Shown here one piece after another: positions 51,926 through 61,280 of a DNA stretch of 64,000 nt. Within the stretch, counting starts at the first letter, position 1; each line of letters opens with the position of its first letter. The notes beneath the pieces were generated by a model. That model ran no database searches and was not told the DNA's origin. It saw nothing but the letters and a program-made list of their open reading frames with translations. The translations under genes and the position numbers were made by a program. Source of the stretch: an uncultured Collinsella sp. (GTDB taxonomy: Bacteria > Actinomycetota > Coriobacteriia > Coriobacteriales > Coriobacteriaceae); contig CABUIE010000008.1 of the NCBI GenBank assembly GCA_902491565.1, positions 23,774-87,773 on the forward strand. The letters run 5' to 3'.

Positions 51926-53146
51926 TTACTCAGTCGTCGACGAATCGTCGATCGAACTCTTGGTGACACCCTTCAGACTCACGTTATAGGGTACGTCTTT
52001 GGGCATGGGGTTGACGGTGATGTCGGCATCCTTCTTGTACTGCTCCAGCCACTCGCTGTACGCGGTGCTGGCCGCTTGCGTCTTCACCACGTTGGAGACG
52101 TACTTTTTGATGTCCTTGGGCACCTGGTTGATGTCATCAACCTGATTATCGACATGGAAGTAGTCGGTGCACTTGATGATGTGGTAGCCATAGGTCGACT
52201 CGACGACTTCGCTCACGTCGCCCTTGTTGAGTCCCTCGAGCGCCGTCTGGTAGCTGTCGACAAAGGTGGTGAGCTTATCCCAGCCCACATCGCCCTTCTT
52301 CTCCTTGGAACCGGTGTCCTCGGAGTACCGCTCAACGGCGTCCTCAAAGCTCAGCTCACCGGAGTTGATCTTGTCCAGGCACTCCTGCGCCTTGGCCTTG
52401 GCGGCAGCCTTGTCCTCGTCGGAAGCGTCGGAATCAACCTTGATCAGGATGTTCGACGAGCGGCGGGCGTCGTTGTAGCTGGACAGATTTTCGTTGATGT
52501 AATCGACAATCTCGCTGTCCTTGGGCTTGCTCGTGGGCGCGACGGCATCCTTGAGTTTCTGTTGCGCCAGACTCTCCTTGAGCGAGTCCTTGTAGGTGTC
52601 CTCGGTATAGCCGTAGGTCTTGAGGGTCTTCTTAAAGGCCTTGGCTCCGCCCGCGCTCTTGCACGCGTCCTTCCAAGCCTTCTCGACCTCCTCGTCCGAC
52701 ACCGTCACGCCGTTCTCCTTCTGTGCCTGTTGAAGCAGAATCTGCTGCGTGTAGGAGTCGATGAGTTGCTTGCGGTACTTCTTGGGCGTGAGGTCGTTGT
52801 CAACCAGATACTGCGCCCAATCCTCATCCTTGGTGTAGCCGTAGGACGTGCGCATGCTCATGATCTGCTTGGTCACGGTGTCCTCGGTAAGGTTGGTGCC
52901 GTTGATAGTGGCAGCAACACCGCCGGTCAGCTTGTAGCCCGAGGTGTCCTCAGCCTGCGACATAAGGCCGGAGCACGCCATCGCCGAGACGGAAAGCAGC
53001 ATCGCCAGCACGCCGATGACCACCAGAACGATCTTGACGGTCTTAGACACGTACGTCTTGCGCTGCTTCTTGCGAGAGCTGGAGGCAGCGCGGGCCTGCT
53101 GCTCGGGCGTCGGCGCGGCCTCGGAGTTCTTTTTCTTATTTGCCAT
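51926..53146 (-). CDS. PrsA/SurA-type peptidyl-prolyl isomerase foldase
   Basis: A 406-residue envelope foldase. A basic Lys/Arg-rich cytoplasmic start (1-35) precedes one membrane segment (about 36-58) with a LSVSAMACSG lipobox-like stretch. A SurA_N region (about 70-200) comes next, then a rotamase (PpiC) domain around 240-345: RRSSNILIKVDSDASD and GDVGWDKLTTFVDSY. The Gln/Gly-rich loop YGYHIIKCTD is conserved. It assists folding of secreted proteins such as the giant adhesin (inference). AAAGG precedes the ATG. Confidence 0.92.
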   Translation of the reverse strand: MANKKKNSEAAPTPEQQARAASSSRKKQRKTYVSKTVKIVLVVIGVLAMLLSVSAMACSGLMSQAEDTSGYKLTGGVAATINGTNLTEDTVTKQIMSMRTSYGYTKDEDWAQYLVDNDLTPKKYRKQLIDSYTQQILLQQAQKENGVTVSDEEVEKAWKDACKSAGGAKAFKKTLKTYGYTEDTYKDSLKESLAQQKLKDAVAPTSKPKDSEIVDYINENLSSYNDARRSSNILIKVDSDASDEDKAAAKAKAQECLDKINSGELSFEDAVERYSEDTGSKEKKGDVGWDKLTTFVDSYQTALEGLNKGDVSEVVESTYGYHIIKCTDYFHVDNQVDDINQVPKDIKKYVSNVVKTQAASTAYSEWLEQYKKDADITVNPMPKDVPYNVSLKGVTKSSIDDSSTTE

Positions 53147-53212
53147 AGTTGGCCTTTCGCATAACGAATCGAACAAACGCCATTGTGTCACAACGCAGCC
53201 CCCGCGGCACGC

Positions 53213-53304
53213 TTGGTGCATTGGGGACAGATTAATCTGCACCATTTTGGTGCAAAGGGGACAGCTCTGGCAGCCGGCAGTTAGGGACAGTCCCCAAGTG
53301 CCGA
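53213..53304. repeat. GGGGACAG-core repeat pair
   Basis: TTGGTGCATTGGGGACAG and TTGGTGCAAAGGGGACAG lie 30 bases apart; a third GGGACAGTCCCC sits at 53284. GGTGCA/TGCACC arms allow short hairpins. Confidence 0.65.
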
Positions 53305-53316
53305 CTCAGCCCCACC

Positions 53317-53784
53317 TTAGAAGTGGCGGCGGATGGCGTCGACCATGCCCTGGGGCGTGGTCTGGCCGAGCACGTCGGCTGCGGCATCGGCGCCCATAAA
53401 GATGTTCATGAGTGCCTGCAGGGCCTCGACCTGGCCGCCCGGCTCGGCGATGCCCAGATTGATGACGATCTGCGCCGGCACCGGAGCGCCCATGCCAGCC
53501 ATAGCGTTAAATGTCACGGGCGCGGCGGGCTTCACCACCGCGATATAGGGCTTGGCCACAAACCCCGGATCGGTATGCGGAATGGCAATGTTTGCCGCCG
53601 GCATAGCGAGACCCGTGGGATAGGCATCCTCGCGCGTGCGGACGGCATCGAGCCAACCGGATGCAATGTAGCCATGTGGTGCAAGCTCGCCCTCAAGCCG
53701 CGCGAACACCTCATCCGGCGTCGCACACTCCCAATCAAAAAACACCAACTCAGGCGTAAACAGCGCTTCGTTATTACCAGACAT
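53317..53784 (-). CDS. PTS sugar EIIA component (fructose/galactitol type), solo
   Basis: A 155-residue phosphocarrier. The phosphorylated His is in ANIAIPHTDPGF (His70), with upstream REDAYPTGLAMP and a C-terminal helix. This is the PTS EIIA type 2 fold. No EIIB or EIIC gene is adjacent, so it may serve a transporter elsewhere or act in regulation. GAAGGAGG lies six bases before the ATG. Confidence 0.9.
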   Translation of the reverse strand: MSGNNEALFTPELVFFDWECATPDEVFARLEGELAPHGYIASGWLDAVRTREDAYPTGLAMPAANIAIPHTDPGFVAKPYIAVVKPAAPVTFNAMAGMGAPVPAQIVINLGIAEPGGQVEALQALMNIFMGADAAADVLGQTTPQGMVDAIRRHF

Positions 53785-53814
53785 AAGCCGCCTCCTTCTT
53801 TTCATTCCCTGTCT

Positions 53815-55281
53815 TTAGGCCCAATACGGAATATACCTTTTGTATTTGGAACCCGCGTCCTCGTCCTCTTCCTTTATCAATGCCTCTTCCAGGCACTCTT
53901 TGATTAGACGAGACATCGCCACCGTGTTTTTCTTTTCATCGGAAAGTCCAAAACGCTCTCGCAGCGACTGATTGCTCATCGACTCACCTTGGGCATACAA
54001 AAGACAGGCATGCCAGTACACGGCGTTTTTTCGCTCACTTTTTTTCATTCGAGTATACGGACAGTCGCAATAGAGCGTCACGAGCGTTCCCAGCCCGCCC
54101 TCACTCTTGATAACCGGTGAAGGCATGCCGGCTTTTTCGAGCGAATCTACGATTAAATCCCAGCCTGTACCGCCTTCTTCGCAAAGATCCATTTGGCGCA
54201 TGAGGGACGCTATCATCGAATTTCGCGTTTTCGGCTGGGCGTTGAGCACTCGTTCTGCCGGAATAAGCGTTGTCCCGGGATTAGAGAACTCAATGCGATT
54301 GTCGTAAATCGCAACAAGAGGCCCCGCCGTATTGTCAGCAATGTCTTGATGAATCACGGCGTTTGATAGTAACTCGCGAATCGCCCTTTGAGGATAAGCC
54401 GTCTGAATACGTCGAAATGCGCCATCCAGTGCCTCAACAGCCGGAATCATCGACATGACCAGCTGTTCAGCCTGTGGAAGCGCCAAAGCGTAGCCCTTGT
54501 CGATTTCAGTATCCCCGACAATGTCAAAACTGCCTTTTCCCGCATATCGCACGATTCGCAGCATGCGTTTCCTGAGCTCCGGGTAGCGAGAGAGCTTTTT
54601 TCCCACCAGAAGCATTCCCAAGCGCGTCACACTATATCGGCCGTTATCTTGACGACGAATCAGCTCTTGTTCACAAAGAGCAAGCATCACTCCGTCCAAA
54701 TCGACAGGTCTTCTCAATCTGCACAACTCAAAATACGCATCAACATCTAGTATTTCGGCGACCTCTCGAGATGTCAGATCTCTCTCAACTACAGCGAGCT
54801 CCGCGTTCCCTGACTGTAAGCGACGCCACAGCTCCGCCTCTCGTGCACTACCGGGAACCAGTTCTGCCGTCGAAGAGCCCTCTCGAATGTAGGCTGTCTT
54901 ATCAAAATAGACCGGCTGAGCGCTCGCGGCGTGCACTTTCAACACCACAAAGTGCTTTGTCTCATGATCAATAACCGCAAACTCGTAATTCGCATTGTTT
55001 GAGAGCGCAAGCTTGAGCCACATCAAAAGCTCTTGGTTTCCCTTACCCTTTGCGTGATATGGGTTGAACTGGGTGCCCACAAGCTCATGCGTACCGTCGC
55101 TCACGCCCCAGATCTTATAGGCATATGCGCGGCCGCAGTAAGCGGCAGCATTGGCAAGCGCCGAGATGTCACGCCCCGTTCTAACGGGATCGCTATTGCC
55201 TTCTTTAAATTCAAGCCACTCGGTTTCATCAGGATAACCGACGAGTGAATAAATCAGCTCCATGCCATCTGCTTCACCCAT
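53815..55281 (-). CDS. AlbA_2 domain ATP-binding transcriptional regulator-like protein
   Basis: A 488-residue protein. The N-terminal AlbA_2/Schlafen-like domain (about 1-135) has ETEWLEFKEGN and SALANAAAYCGRAYAYKIWG. The middle (about 150-300) contains DNA-binding-like helices. A GHKL-type ATPase-like region (about 300-400) follows, with RAIRELLSNAVIHQD (N box) and EGGTGWDLI. The C terminus is a winged-helix-like segment (about 430-480). Such proteins are annotated as putative transcriptional regulators or RNA-binding. Base composition is clearly less GC-rich than neighbours, hinting at transfer. AAGGAGG precedes the ATG. Confidence 0.85.
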   Translation of the reverse strand: MGEADGMELIYSLVGYPDETEWLEFKEGNSDPVRTGRDISALANAAAYCGRAYAYKIWGVSDGTHELVGTQFNPYHAKGKGNQELLMWLKLALSNNANYEFAVIDHETKHFVVLKVHAASAQPVYFDKTAYIREGSSTAELVPGSAREAELWRRLQSGNAELAVVERDLTSREVAEILDVDAYFELCRLRRPVDLDGVMLALCEQELIRRQDNGRYSVTRLGMLLVGKKLSRYPELRKRMLRIVRYAGKGSFDIVGDTEIDKGYALALPQAEQLVMSMIPAVEALDGAFRRIQTAYPQRAIRELLSNAVIHQDIADNTAGPLVAIYDNRIEFSNPGTTLIPAERVLNAQPKTRNSMIASLMRQMDLCEEGGTGWDLIVDSLEKAGMPSPVIKSEGGLGTLVTLYCDCPYTRMKKSERKNAVYWHACLLYAQGESMSNQSLRERFGLSDEKKNTVAMSRLIKECLEEALIKEEDEDAGSKYKRYIPYWA

Positions 55282-55501
55282 TGAGCCAGCCTCCTTGCGC
55301 TCATTTTTGATAACAAAATGTTAAATAGATGATAAATAGAATTATGCGCAATTTGAAGCCGAATGCCAAGTTTTCTGGTCGTTTTCCCAGATAATCTCAT
55401 GCCGGAAGCTCGGCATTCCACATGAGAGTCGACTACTGTAATTGACAGGCAAGAAGAGCAGCCTATTCAATTCCAGCTAAATCAAGCAGCATAAAGCGCA
55501 A

Positions 55502-55545
55502 TAAAAAAGGCGGTTAGGCGTCTTCGATATGCCTAACCGCCTTTA
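55502..55545 (-). terminator. Terminator of the purFMN operon
   Basis: AAGGCGGTTAGGC pairs with GCCTAACCGCCTT around an 11-base loop, followed on the minus strand by TTTTATT, just past the purN stop. Confidence 0.9.
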
Positions 55546-55556
55546 CAAGCGGGTAA

Positions 55557-56255
55557 TTATTTCACAGGATCCACGGCGACCTTGCCGCTCTCCAGCACGT
55601 GGACGCGGCCGTCGGCGAGCATTTGCACGACCTCGGGATACAGCACGTGCTCAATCGCGTGGATGTGCTCCTCGAGCGTGTCGACATCCCAACCTTCCTC
55701 GACAGCCAGCGCGCGCTGGGCGATGATGGGGCCGTTGTCGTAGATCTCGTTGGCAAAGTGCACGGTCACACCGGTTACCTTGACGCCGCGCGCAAAGGCA
55801 TCGTCGATCGCATGCGCGCCGGTAAAGCTCGGCAGCAGTGCCGGATGCAAGTTGACCACGCGGTTGGGAAACGCCGCCAGCAGCGGCGTGTGCACCATGC
55901 GCATGTAACCGGCCATGACCACATATTCGCAGCCGCGCTCGAGCAGCTCGTGCGCGATGATCTCGTCGGCGGCGATGGGGTCGGCATAGACATCCTTGGA
56001 CAGCGTGAGCGTCTGGATGCCCGCGCGCTCAGCGCGCTGCAAACCCTTAGCCGAAGGACGGCTCGACACCACAAGCTCAATCGAAGCGTTGAGCTTGCCG
56101 GCGGCGATCAGATCGATCAGCGCCTGCAGGTTGGTACCCGAACCGCTGATGAGCACACCGATCTTGAGCGGCTCGGCCGTATCGGTGCCGGTCGGACGGG
56201 TGTAGGGCACAAAGCCCAGGCTCGCGGCAGCAGCCATCTGCTCGTTAGCGCTCAT
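55557..56255 (-). CDS. purN: Phosphoribosylglycinamide formyltransferase
   Basis: A 232-residue enzyme using 10-formyl-THF to make FGAR. Motifs: IGVLISGSGTNLQALID, VVMAGYMRMV, LHPALLPSFTGAHA and VTVHFANEIYDNGPI. The catalytic His is in LHPALLPSF. The N-terminal ~28 residues extend beyond the usual start, so translation could begin later. It overlaps purM by 11 bases. Confidence 0.95.
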   Translation of the reverse strand: MSANEQMAAAASLGFVPYTRPTGTDTAEPLKIGVLISGSGTNLQALIDLIAAGKLNASIELVVSSRPSAKGLQRAERAGIQTLTLSKDVYADPIAADEIIAHELLERGCEYVVMAGYMRMVHTPLLAAFPNRVVNLHPALLPSFTGAHAIDDAFARGVKVTGVTVHFANEIYDNGPIIAQRALAVEEGWDVDTLEEHIHAIEHVLYPEVVQMLADGRVHVLESGKVAVDPVK

Positions 56256-57348
56256 CGGAGTACACGACCTTACCGGAGCCCTCGACGCACTCGCCCACGC
56301 GGAACGGCTTCTCGCCCAGCGCGACCAGGGCCTCGGTCACGGCAGCCTCGTCCTCGGGGGCGACGATCAGGCACAGGCCAACGCCCATGTTGAAGGTCTT
56401 GCATGCCTCGTTGGGCGCGAGCTCGGCCTGGCGCGACACGTAGGTGATGACGGGCGGAACGTCCCAACCCATCTCGGCGCCGTTGCGGGTGACCACGGCG
56501 TCGACGTCGTCGGCGAGCGCGCGGTTGAGGTTCTCGGTGATGCCGCCGCCGGTGATGTGGGCGATGGCGTGCACCGGAGCGCCACCGCGCAGCAGCTCCA
56601 GAATCGGCTTGACATAGATGCGCGTGGGGGCCAACAGGGCGTCTGCCAGCGATGCGCCGCCGAGTTCCTCGAGCGGACGGCTCAGCTCCTCGGCCTTAGC
56701 GGCGGCCTCGGGCGTGCCCGGCTTAATACCGTCGACGCCAATGACCTTACGCACGAGCGAGTAGCCGTTGGAGTGCACGCCGGTGGAAGGCAGGCCCAGG
56801 ATCACGTCGCCGGGACGGACATTCGCGGGGTCGAGCATCTTGGGACGGTCGACGACGCCCACGGTAAATCCGGCAAGGTCGTAGTCGGCAGGAGCCATGA
56901 CGCCGGGGTGCTCGGCCATCTCGCCGCCCACGAGCGCGCAGCCCGCGAGCTTGCAGCCGTCGGCCACACCCTTGATGATCTTTGCCATGTGCTCGGCCTC
57001 GATGTGGCCGATGGCAACGTAGTCCAGGAAGAACAGCGGCTCGGCACCCGAAGCCAGAATGTCGTTGACGCACATAGCAACCAGGTCCTGGCCCACCGTC
57101 TCGTGACGGTCCATGATCTGGGCGAGCACGAGCTTGGTGCCCACGCCGTCGGTACCGCTAATCAGAATCGGGTCTTCCATATCCTTAAGCGCGGCAGCCG
57201 AGAACAGGCCACCAAAGCCACCGATGCCGCCGATGACCTCGGGACGGTTGGTGTCCTTAACCATCTGCTTAATAGCGTCAACGGCGCGGCCGCCCTCGGC
57301 GGTATCGACGCCGGCATCCTCATACGTCACATGCTTGCTGTCGCTCAT
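56245..57348 (-). CDS. purM: Phosphoribosylformylglycinamidine cyclo-ligase (AIR synthase)
   Basis: A 367-residue ATP-dependent cyclase. Motifs: YEDAGVDTAEGGRAVDAIKQ, GGFGGLFSA, DGVGTKLVLAQ, ALVGGEMAEHPG and VGDVILGLPSTGVHSNGYSL (in part). GGAAGGCTC precedes the ATG. It lies between purF and purN, as in many bacteria. Confidence 0.96.
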   Translation of the reverse strand: MSDSKHVTYEDAGVDTAEGGRAVDAIKQMVKDTNRPEVIGGIGGFGGLFSAAALKDMEDPILISGTDGVGTKLVLAQIMDRHETVGQDLVAMCVNDILASGAEPLFFLDYVAIGHIEAEHMAKIIKGVADGCKLAGCALVGGEMAEHPGVMAPADYDLAGFTVGVVDRPKMLDPANVRPGDVILGLPSTGVHSNGYSLVRKVIGVDGIKPGTPEAAAKAEELSRPLEELGGASLADALLAPTRIYVKPILELLRGGAPVHAIAHITGGGITENLNRALADDVDAVVTRNGAEMGWDVPPVITYVSRQAELAPNEACKTFNMGVGLCLIVAPEDEAAVTEALVALGEKPFRVGECVEGSGKVVYSDER

Positions 57349-57466
57349 CTGAGCCTTCCTCTCCCACTACCGTGGCGCCGCCCGGGCGCCAAACGGTGCT
57401 CATAGTTGCGTTCATTTCGGCGCGCGCCATAACAACGCGCGCCGTCATATCAACAAAACAGCAGGT

Positions 57467-57508
57467 AAAACCTACCAAAATAAACCTGTCCCTTTTTGGC
57501 AGGTTTTA
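57467..57508 (-). terminator. GGGACAG-core hairpin at the end of purF
   Basis: AAAACCTACCAAAA pairs with TTTTTGGCAGGTTTT and overlaps the purF stop codon. Its CCAAAATAAACCTGTCCC core equals that of the 44699 element. It may attenuate or reduce readthrough into purM. Confidence 0.65.
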
Positions 57509-59176
57509 GGCCTCGCCGTGTTCCTCTTCCCAGCTGCGATCGTCGTATTTCTCGACCACGGCGTCGTCATCAAAGTGCAGCGGCTTGTCCAGGTTGCGGG
57601 GCTTAAAGCCCTCCATGAACTTGTCGCGGCCAAAGCTCTCGGGAATCGCCACGGGGTAGCGGCCGGTAAAGCACGCATCGCAGTAACCGCCCTTGGGCAT
57701 GACCTTAAGCAGGCCCTCGACCGAAAGGAAGGCCAGCGAATCGGCGCCGATATACTCGCAAATCTCGTCGACCGTCTTGTTGGCGCTGATAAGCTGCGAC
57801 TGCACGTCGGTATCGATACCGTAGAAGCACGGCCAGATGACCTCGGGCGAGTTGATGCGGATATGAATCTCCTTGGCGCCGGCGTTGCGCAGCATCTTGA
57901 CGAGCTGCACCATGGTGGTGCCGCGCACGATGGAGTCGTCGATGACGACCAGGCGCTTGCCCTCGATGTTGTCACGCAGCGGGTTGAGCTTCATACGCAC
58001 GCCCATGGCACGCAGCTCCTGCGTAGGCTCGATAAACGTACGGCCCACATAGCGGTTCTTGATGAGGCCCTCGCCAAAGGGAATGCCACTCTCGTGCGAA
58101 TAGCCCTCCGCGGGCGGCAGGCCGGAGTCGGGCACGCCGATGACCAGGTCGGCCTCGACGGGCTCCTCATGTGCCAGCTGACGACCCATGTCATAACGGC
58201 AGGCGTAGACGCTCTTGCCGTTCATGATGGAATCGGGGCGAGCAAAGTAGACCTGCTCAAAAATGCAGTTAGCAGGCTCTTCGGCGGCAGGCACGCCCTG
58301 CTCGGACACAAGGCCCTCGGCGCTGATGCGCAAAATCTCACCGGGACGGACGTCGCGGACGTACTCGGCGCCCACGATATCGAGCGCGCAGGTCTCGGAG
58401 GCAACGACCCAGCCGCCGGCGCGCGTGACATGGGTGGTGGCGTCGACCGTCGCGGCGCCGTCCTGCGACGGCAGCTGCGAAACGGATGCGGCATCGGCCT
58501 GGTCCAGGCCCTCATCCACCAGCTTGCCCAGCACGAGCGGGCGAATGCCGTGCGGATCGCGGAATGCGTAGAGCGCCTGCTCGTTGATGAGCGTCATGGC
58601 GTAGCCGCCGCGCACGAGCTCCATGGTCTTGCGAATGCCCTCGCGCAGATGGCCAGTACGCTGAGTAAAGTAGCCGATGAGTTTGGTCGCGACCTCGGAA
58701 TCCGAGTTGGAGAGGAACGGTACGCCCAGCTCGATCAGCTGGCGACGCAGCTCGTCGGTGTTGACGAGGGTGCCGTTGTGCGCGAGCGCGATAATGACGC
58801 TATTGATGGTAGAGAGGTGCGGCTGAGAGGCTTCCCAGCTCTTGGCGCCGGCGGTGCCGTAGCGCACATGACCCACGGCCAGCTGACCGGAGAGCGTCGA
58901 CAAGTCGGCATTGGAGAACACGCGGTCGAGCAGGCCCAGATCCTTGCGGACCATAACCGTACCGCCGTCACCAACGGCGATTCCCGCCGATTCTTGGCCG
59001 CGATGCTGCAGTGCACGCAGGCCAAAGTACGTCAGTCGAGCCACGTCGCGATCGGGCGCCCAGACACCAAAAACGCCGCATTCCTCATGCAGCTGGTCAG
59101 AGTCCGGATCATACGTCGACATGGCGTTCACCTGTCCCGCGGCACGCTCGGCCGCGCGGATGGTTTCTTGAGACAT
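57506..59176 (-). CDS. purF: Amidophosphoribosyltransferase
   Basis: A 556-residue enzyme starting purine synthesis from PRPP and Gln. The glutaminase nucleophile is Cys33 in HEECGVFGVW, so a 32-residue propeptide must be removed or the start is later. PRPP-binding loop is VVIDDSIVRGTTM. Family Cys ligands for a 4Fe-4S cluster are suggested by GYCDACFTG and an upstream Cys in NCIFEQVYFARPDS. GAGGGG precedes the ATG. The operon runs purF-purM-purN. Confidence 0.96.
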   Translation of the reverse strand: MSQETIRAAERAAGQVNAMSTYDPDSDQLHEECGVFGVWAPDRDVARLTYFGLRALQHRGQESAGIAVGDGGTVMVRKDLGLLDRVFSNADLSTLSGQLAVGHVRYGTAGAKSWEASQPHLSTINSVIIALAHNGTLVNTDELRRQLIELGVPFLSNSDSEVATKLIGYFTQRTGHLREGIRKTMELVRGGYAMTLINEQALYAFRDPHGIRPLVLGKLVDEGLDQADAASVSQLPSQDGAATVDATTHVTRAGGWVVASETCALDIVGAEYVRDVRPGEILRISAEGLVSEQGVPAAEEPANCIFEQVYFARPDSIMNGKSVYACRYDMGRQLAHEEPVEADLVIGVPDSGLPPAEGYSHESGIPFGEGLIKNRYVGRTFIEPTQELRAMGVRMKLNPLRDNIEGKRLVVIDDSIVRGTTMVQLVKMLRNAGAKEIHIRINSPEVIWPCFYGIDTDVQSQLISANKTVDEICEYIGADSLAFLSVEGLLKVMPKGGYCDACFTGRYPVAIPESFGRDKFMEGFKPRNLDKPLHFDDDAVVEKYDDRSWEEEHGEA

Positions 59177-59217
59177 GGCATCCCCTCAGAGCCTCGTATT
59201 TTGGCGTTACCCGCCTT

Positions 59218-59223
59218 ATTATA
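59218..59223 (-). promoter_or_regulatory. Candidate -10 box of the purFMN operon
   Basis: TATAAT on the minus strand, about 42 bases upstream of the purF ATG. No convincing -35 box. Confidence 0.4.
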
Positions 59224-59472
59224 CGCACGGCGCGACGCGCTCCCCCGCGCATGAGCAGCGCTTTTTAAAAGCCCACCGAGCTTATTATCCGTTTTGCGAC
59301 CAAACATTTTATTGGGTAGTCCACTCTCAGGGGCAACGGCCTCGAAGACTTCCCGTGCGCCGTGTCTCGCCCGCGCTAGGGGCTACATTGTTGCAATTGG
59401 GACGTTCGTCCTGTCTTTTAGCTGGTCGTCGGCGTATCCTTGTAGGCTACTACAAGACGAGAAAGGTAGCGT

Positions 59473-60702
59473 ATGGATCGAAATCAACTCGACCCCAGTG
59501 TCCCCAGCACCACGGAGGCCAAGAAGATCCCCCTTATCATCAAGGTCTACGCAGTCCTGTGCACCCTATCTGGCGTGGGCACGCTCCCGTCAGTCGCCGT
59601 CTTTATGTGGCAGGTCATCACCGCACTCATTAACGGCAACGTCGCCGCTAAGCTCGGTGATAACACCCTAGTCGCGGTTGGCCTTATCGTCGCCGGCATT
59701 ATGCTCTCGGCGGCAAGCGCGATCATCTTGATCGTCTTTGGCCTGGACCTCATCAAGGACCAGCGGCGCAATGCCGCCCGCCTGTCTTACGTCCTCATCG
59801 CATTTACCGTCGTGGAGCTTTTAGTTGACGTGATGCTCCAGGGCATCGGACCCTTCCTGCTGCGCCCCGCCGTCCAGCTTGTCATCCTCATTGCGCTGTC
59901 GGCCACCGTCGACCCCACGCTACGCCAGGAGCGCGAACTGCAGCGCCGTCTGCAAGAGATGCTCGACCGCGATGCCGCCGCCGAGGGGATGCTCGGCCGC
60001 GACGAAACCGGCGAGGGCTACATCAAGCTCAACTACTTCAACCTGTTCTGGGTATTCTTCGTCTGCAGCGTGTTAGGTCTCATTCTCGAGGAAGTCTGGC
60101 ATATGGTCGTCGTCGATCCCGGCGTCTATCAGGACCGTGCCGGTATGCTATTTGGCCCCTTTAGCCCCATCTACGGATTTGGCGCGGTGCTCATGACCAT
60201 GGCGCTCAACCGCTTCTATAAAAAGAATCCTCTGATCATTTTCCTGGTAAGTGCCCTGATCGGCGGCGCTTTCGAGGTGTTTGTAGGCTGGTTTATGCAG
60301 ACCTCATTTGGCGTGGTGTCGTGGAGCTATTCACACATTAGGCTATTCGGCATGCCCGATCCCATCGCGGTATTGACCGGGGGACGCACATGCACGCCGT
60401 TTGCCTGCATGTGGGGCCTGGGTGGCCTCATCTGGATCAAGGTCTTGCTGCCGCGCCTGCTTAAGCTCATCAATATGATTCCATGGAAACGCCGCTACTC
60501 TGCTACCGTCATCCTGACCGCCGTCATGTTGATCGACGGCGTCATGACGTTGCAATCGCTCGACTATTGGTATCAGCGCGTCAACGGAACCGTTCGAAAT
60601 ATTCCCGTCGCACAGTTCTATGACAAGCATTTCGATAACGAATATATGGAGAACCGTTTTCAGAGTATGACCATGAGCCCCAAGGACGCCACACGCGTGT
60701 AG
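59473..60702 (+). CDS. CmpB-type ABC transporter permease-like membrane protein
   Basis: A 409-residue membrane protein. An N-terminal region has four hydrophobic segments (about 20-155). The C-terminal ABC_trans_CmpB domain (about 190-380) includes FFVCSVLGLILEEVWHMVV, GPFSPIYGFGAVL and ALIGGAFEVFVGWFMQ. The function of this family is not defined. GAAAGGTAG precedes the ATG. Flanked on the right by a bidirectional terminator. Confidence 0.88.
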   Translation: MDRNQLDPSVPSTTEAKKIPLIIKVYAVLCTLSGVGTLPSVAVFMWQVITALINGNVAAKLGDNTLVAVGLIVAGIMLSAASAIILIVFGLDLIKDQRRNAARLSYVLIAFTVVELLVDVMLQGIGPFLLRPAVQLVILIALSATVDPTLRQERELQRRLQEMLDRDAAAEGMLGRDETGEGYIKLNYFNLFWVFFVCSVLGLILEEVWHMVVVDPGVYQDRAGMLFGPFSPIYGFGAVLMTMALNRFYKKNPLIIFLVSALIGGAFEVFVGWFMQTSFGVVSWSYSHIRLFGMPDPIAVLTGGRTCTPFACMWGLGGLIWIKVLLPRLLKLINMIPWKRRYSATVILTAVMLIDGVMTLQSLDYWYQRVNGTVRNIPVAQFYDKHFDNEYMENRFQSMTMSPKDATRV

Positions 60703-60737
60703 CAAACGCCAGAGCAAAATAGCTCCAACACATCAAA

Positions 60738-60778
60738 GCCCGCTGGCAGATCTACATGAACTGCCAGCGGGCTTTCGC
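60738..60778. terminator. Bidirectional terminator between CmpB-type and MoaE-like genes
   Basis: GCCCGCTGGCAG pairs perfectly with CTGCCAGCGGGC around an 11-base loop, with AAAG on one side and TTTC on the other. Confidence 0.8.
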
Positions 60779-60808
60779 TATAGACAGACTCGGATTGCCG
60801 ACGAGGCC

Positions 60809-61225
60809 TTACGCCTCGCGCTCGACCTCGCTCACGCACTCGTTCTTGATGGTGCCGACGAGCGACTGCAGCGCATCGACCACATGCGGGCGAATGTCTC
60901 CGCCAATGAGCACGAGCATGATGTCGTCGCCCACGGTAAGCTCGCCGCTCGCCAGCCACACGCGCACATAGCCGATACCCGGCATCGTGCGCGTCGCCTC
61001 GATAGCGGCCTGCACCTTTTCGGCATCGAAGCCAAACACCATGCCGCCCACCTTGTGGCCTGGCGCCACGCCATCGGTCTCGACTCCGCGCACTTCGGCC
61101 TTAGGCGTCGCACGCACCACGCCGTTGTGCGTCAGGTACATCCCACAATCAGCCGCCGAAGCATCGGCCTTGGCTTCGCGCAGCCAAGCATCAACCGAAG
61201 GCATCGATTTGCCGTTCTCAAGCAT
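60809..61225 (-). CDS. MoaE-like protein lacking usual catalytic residues
   Basis: A 138-residue protein. Its C-terminal half (IGYVRVWLASGELTVGDDIM then LVLIGGDIRPHVVDALQSLV) follows the molybdopterin-synthase large-subunit pattern of a 'GEL-x-GD' strand and a helical stretch. The HR and final WK-E catalytic residues of MoaE are replaced by IR and VSE. No other molybdopterin gene is nearby, so activity is doubtful. The ATG at 61225 has AAGGAG at five bases. It follows the sortase gene by 55 bases. Confidence 0.7.
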   Translation of the reverse strand: MLENGKSMPSVDAWLREAKADASAADCGMYLTHNGVVRATPKAEVRGVETDGVAPGHKVGGMVFGFDAEKVQAAIEATRTMPGIGYVRVWLASGELTVGDDIMLVLIGGDIRPHVVDALQSLVGTIKNECVSEVEREA

Positions 61226-61280
61226 CATTTCTCCTTTTGATTTCCAGGGTAGTCTTTTTGGGACGGGGCTCCCGGACACT

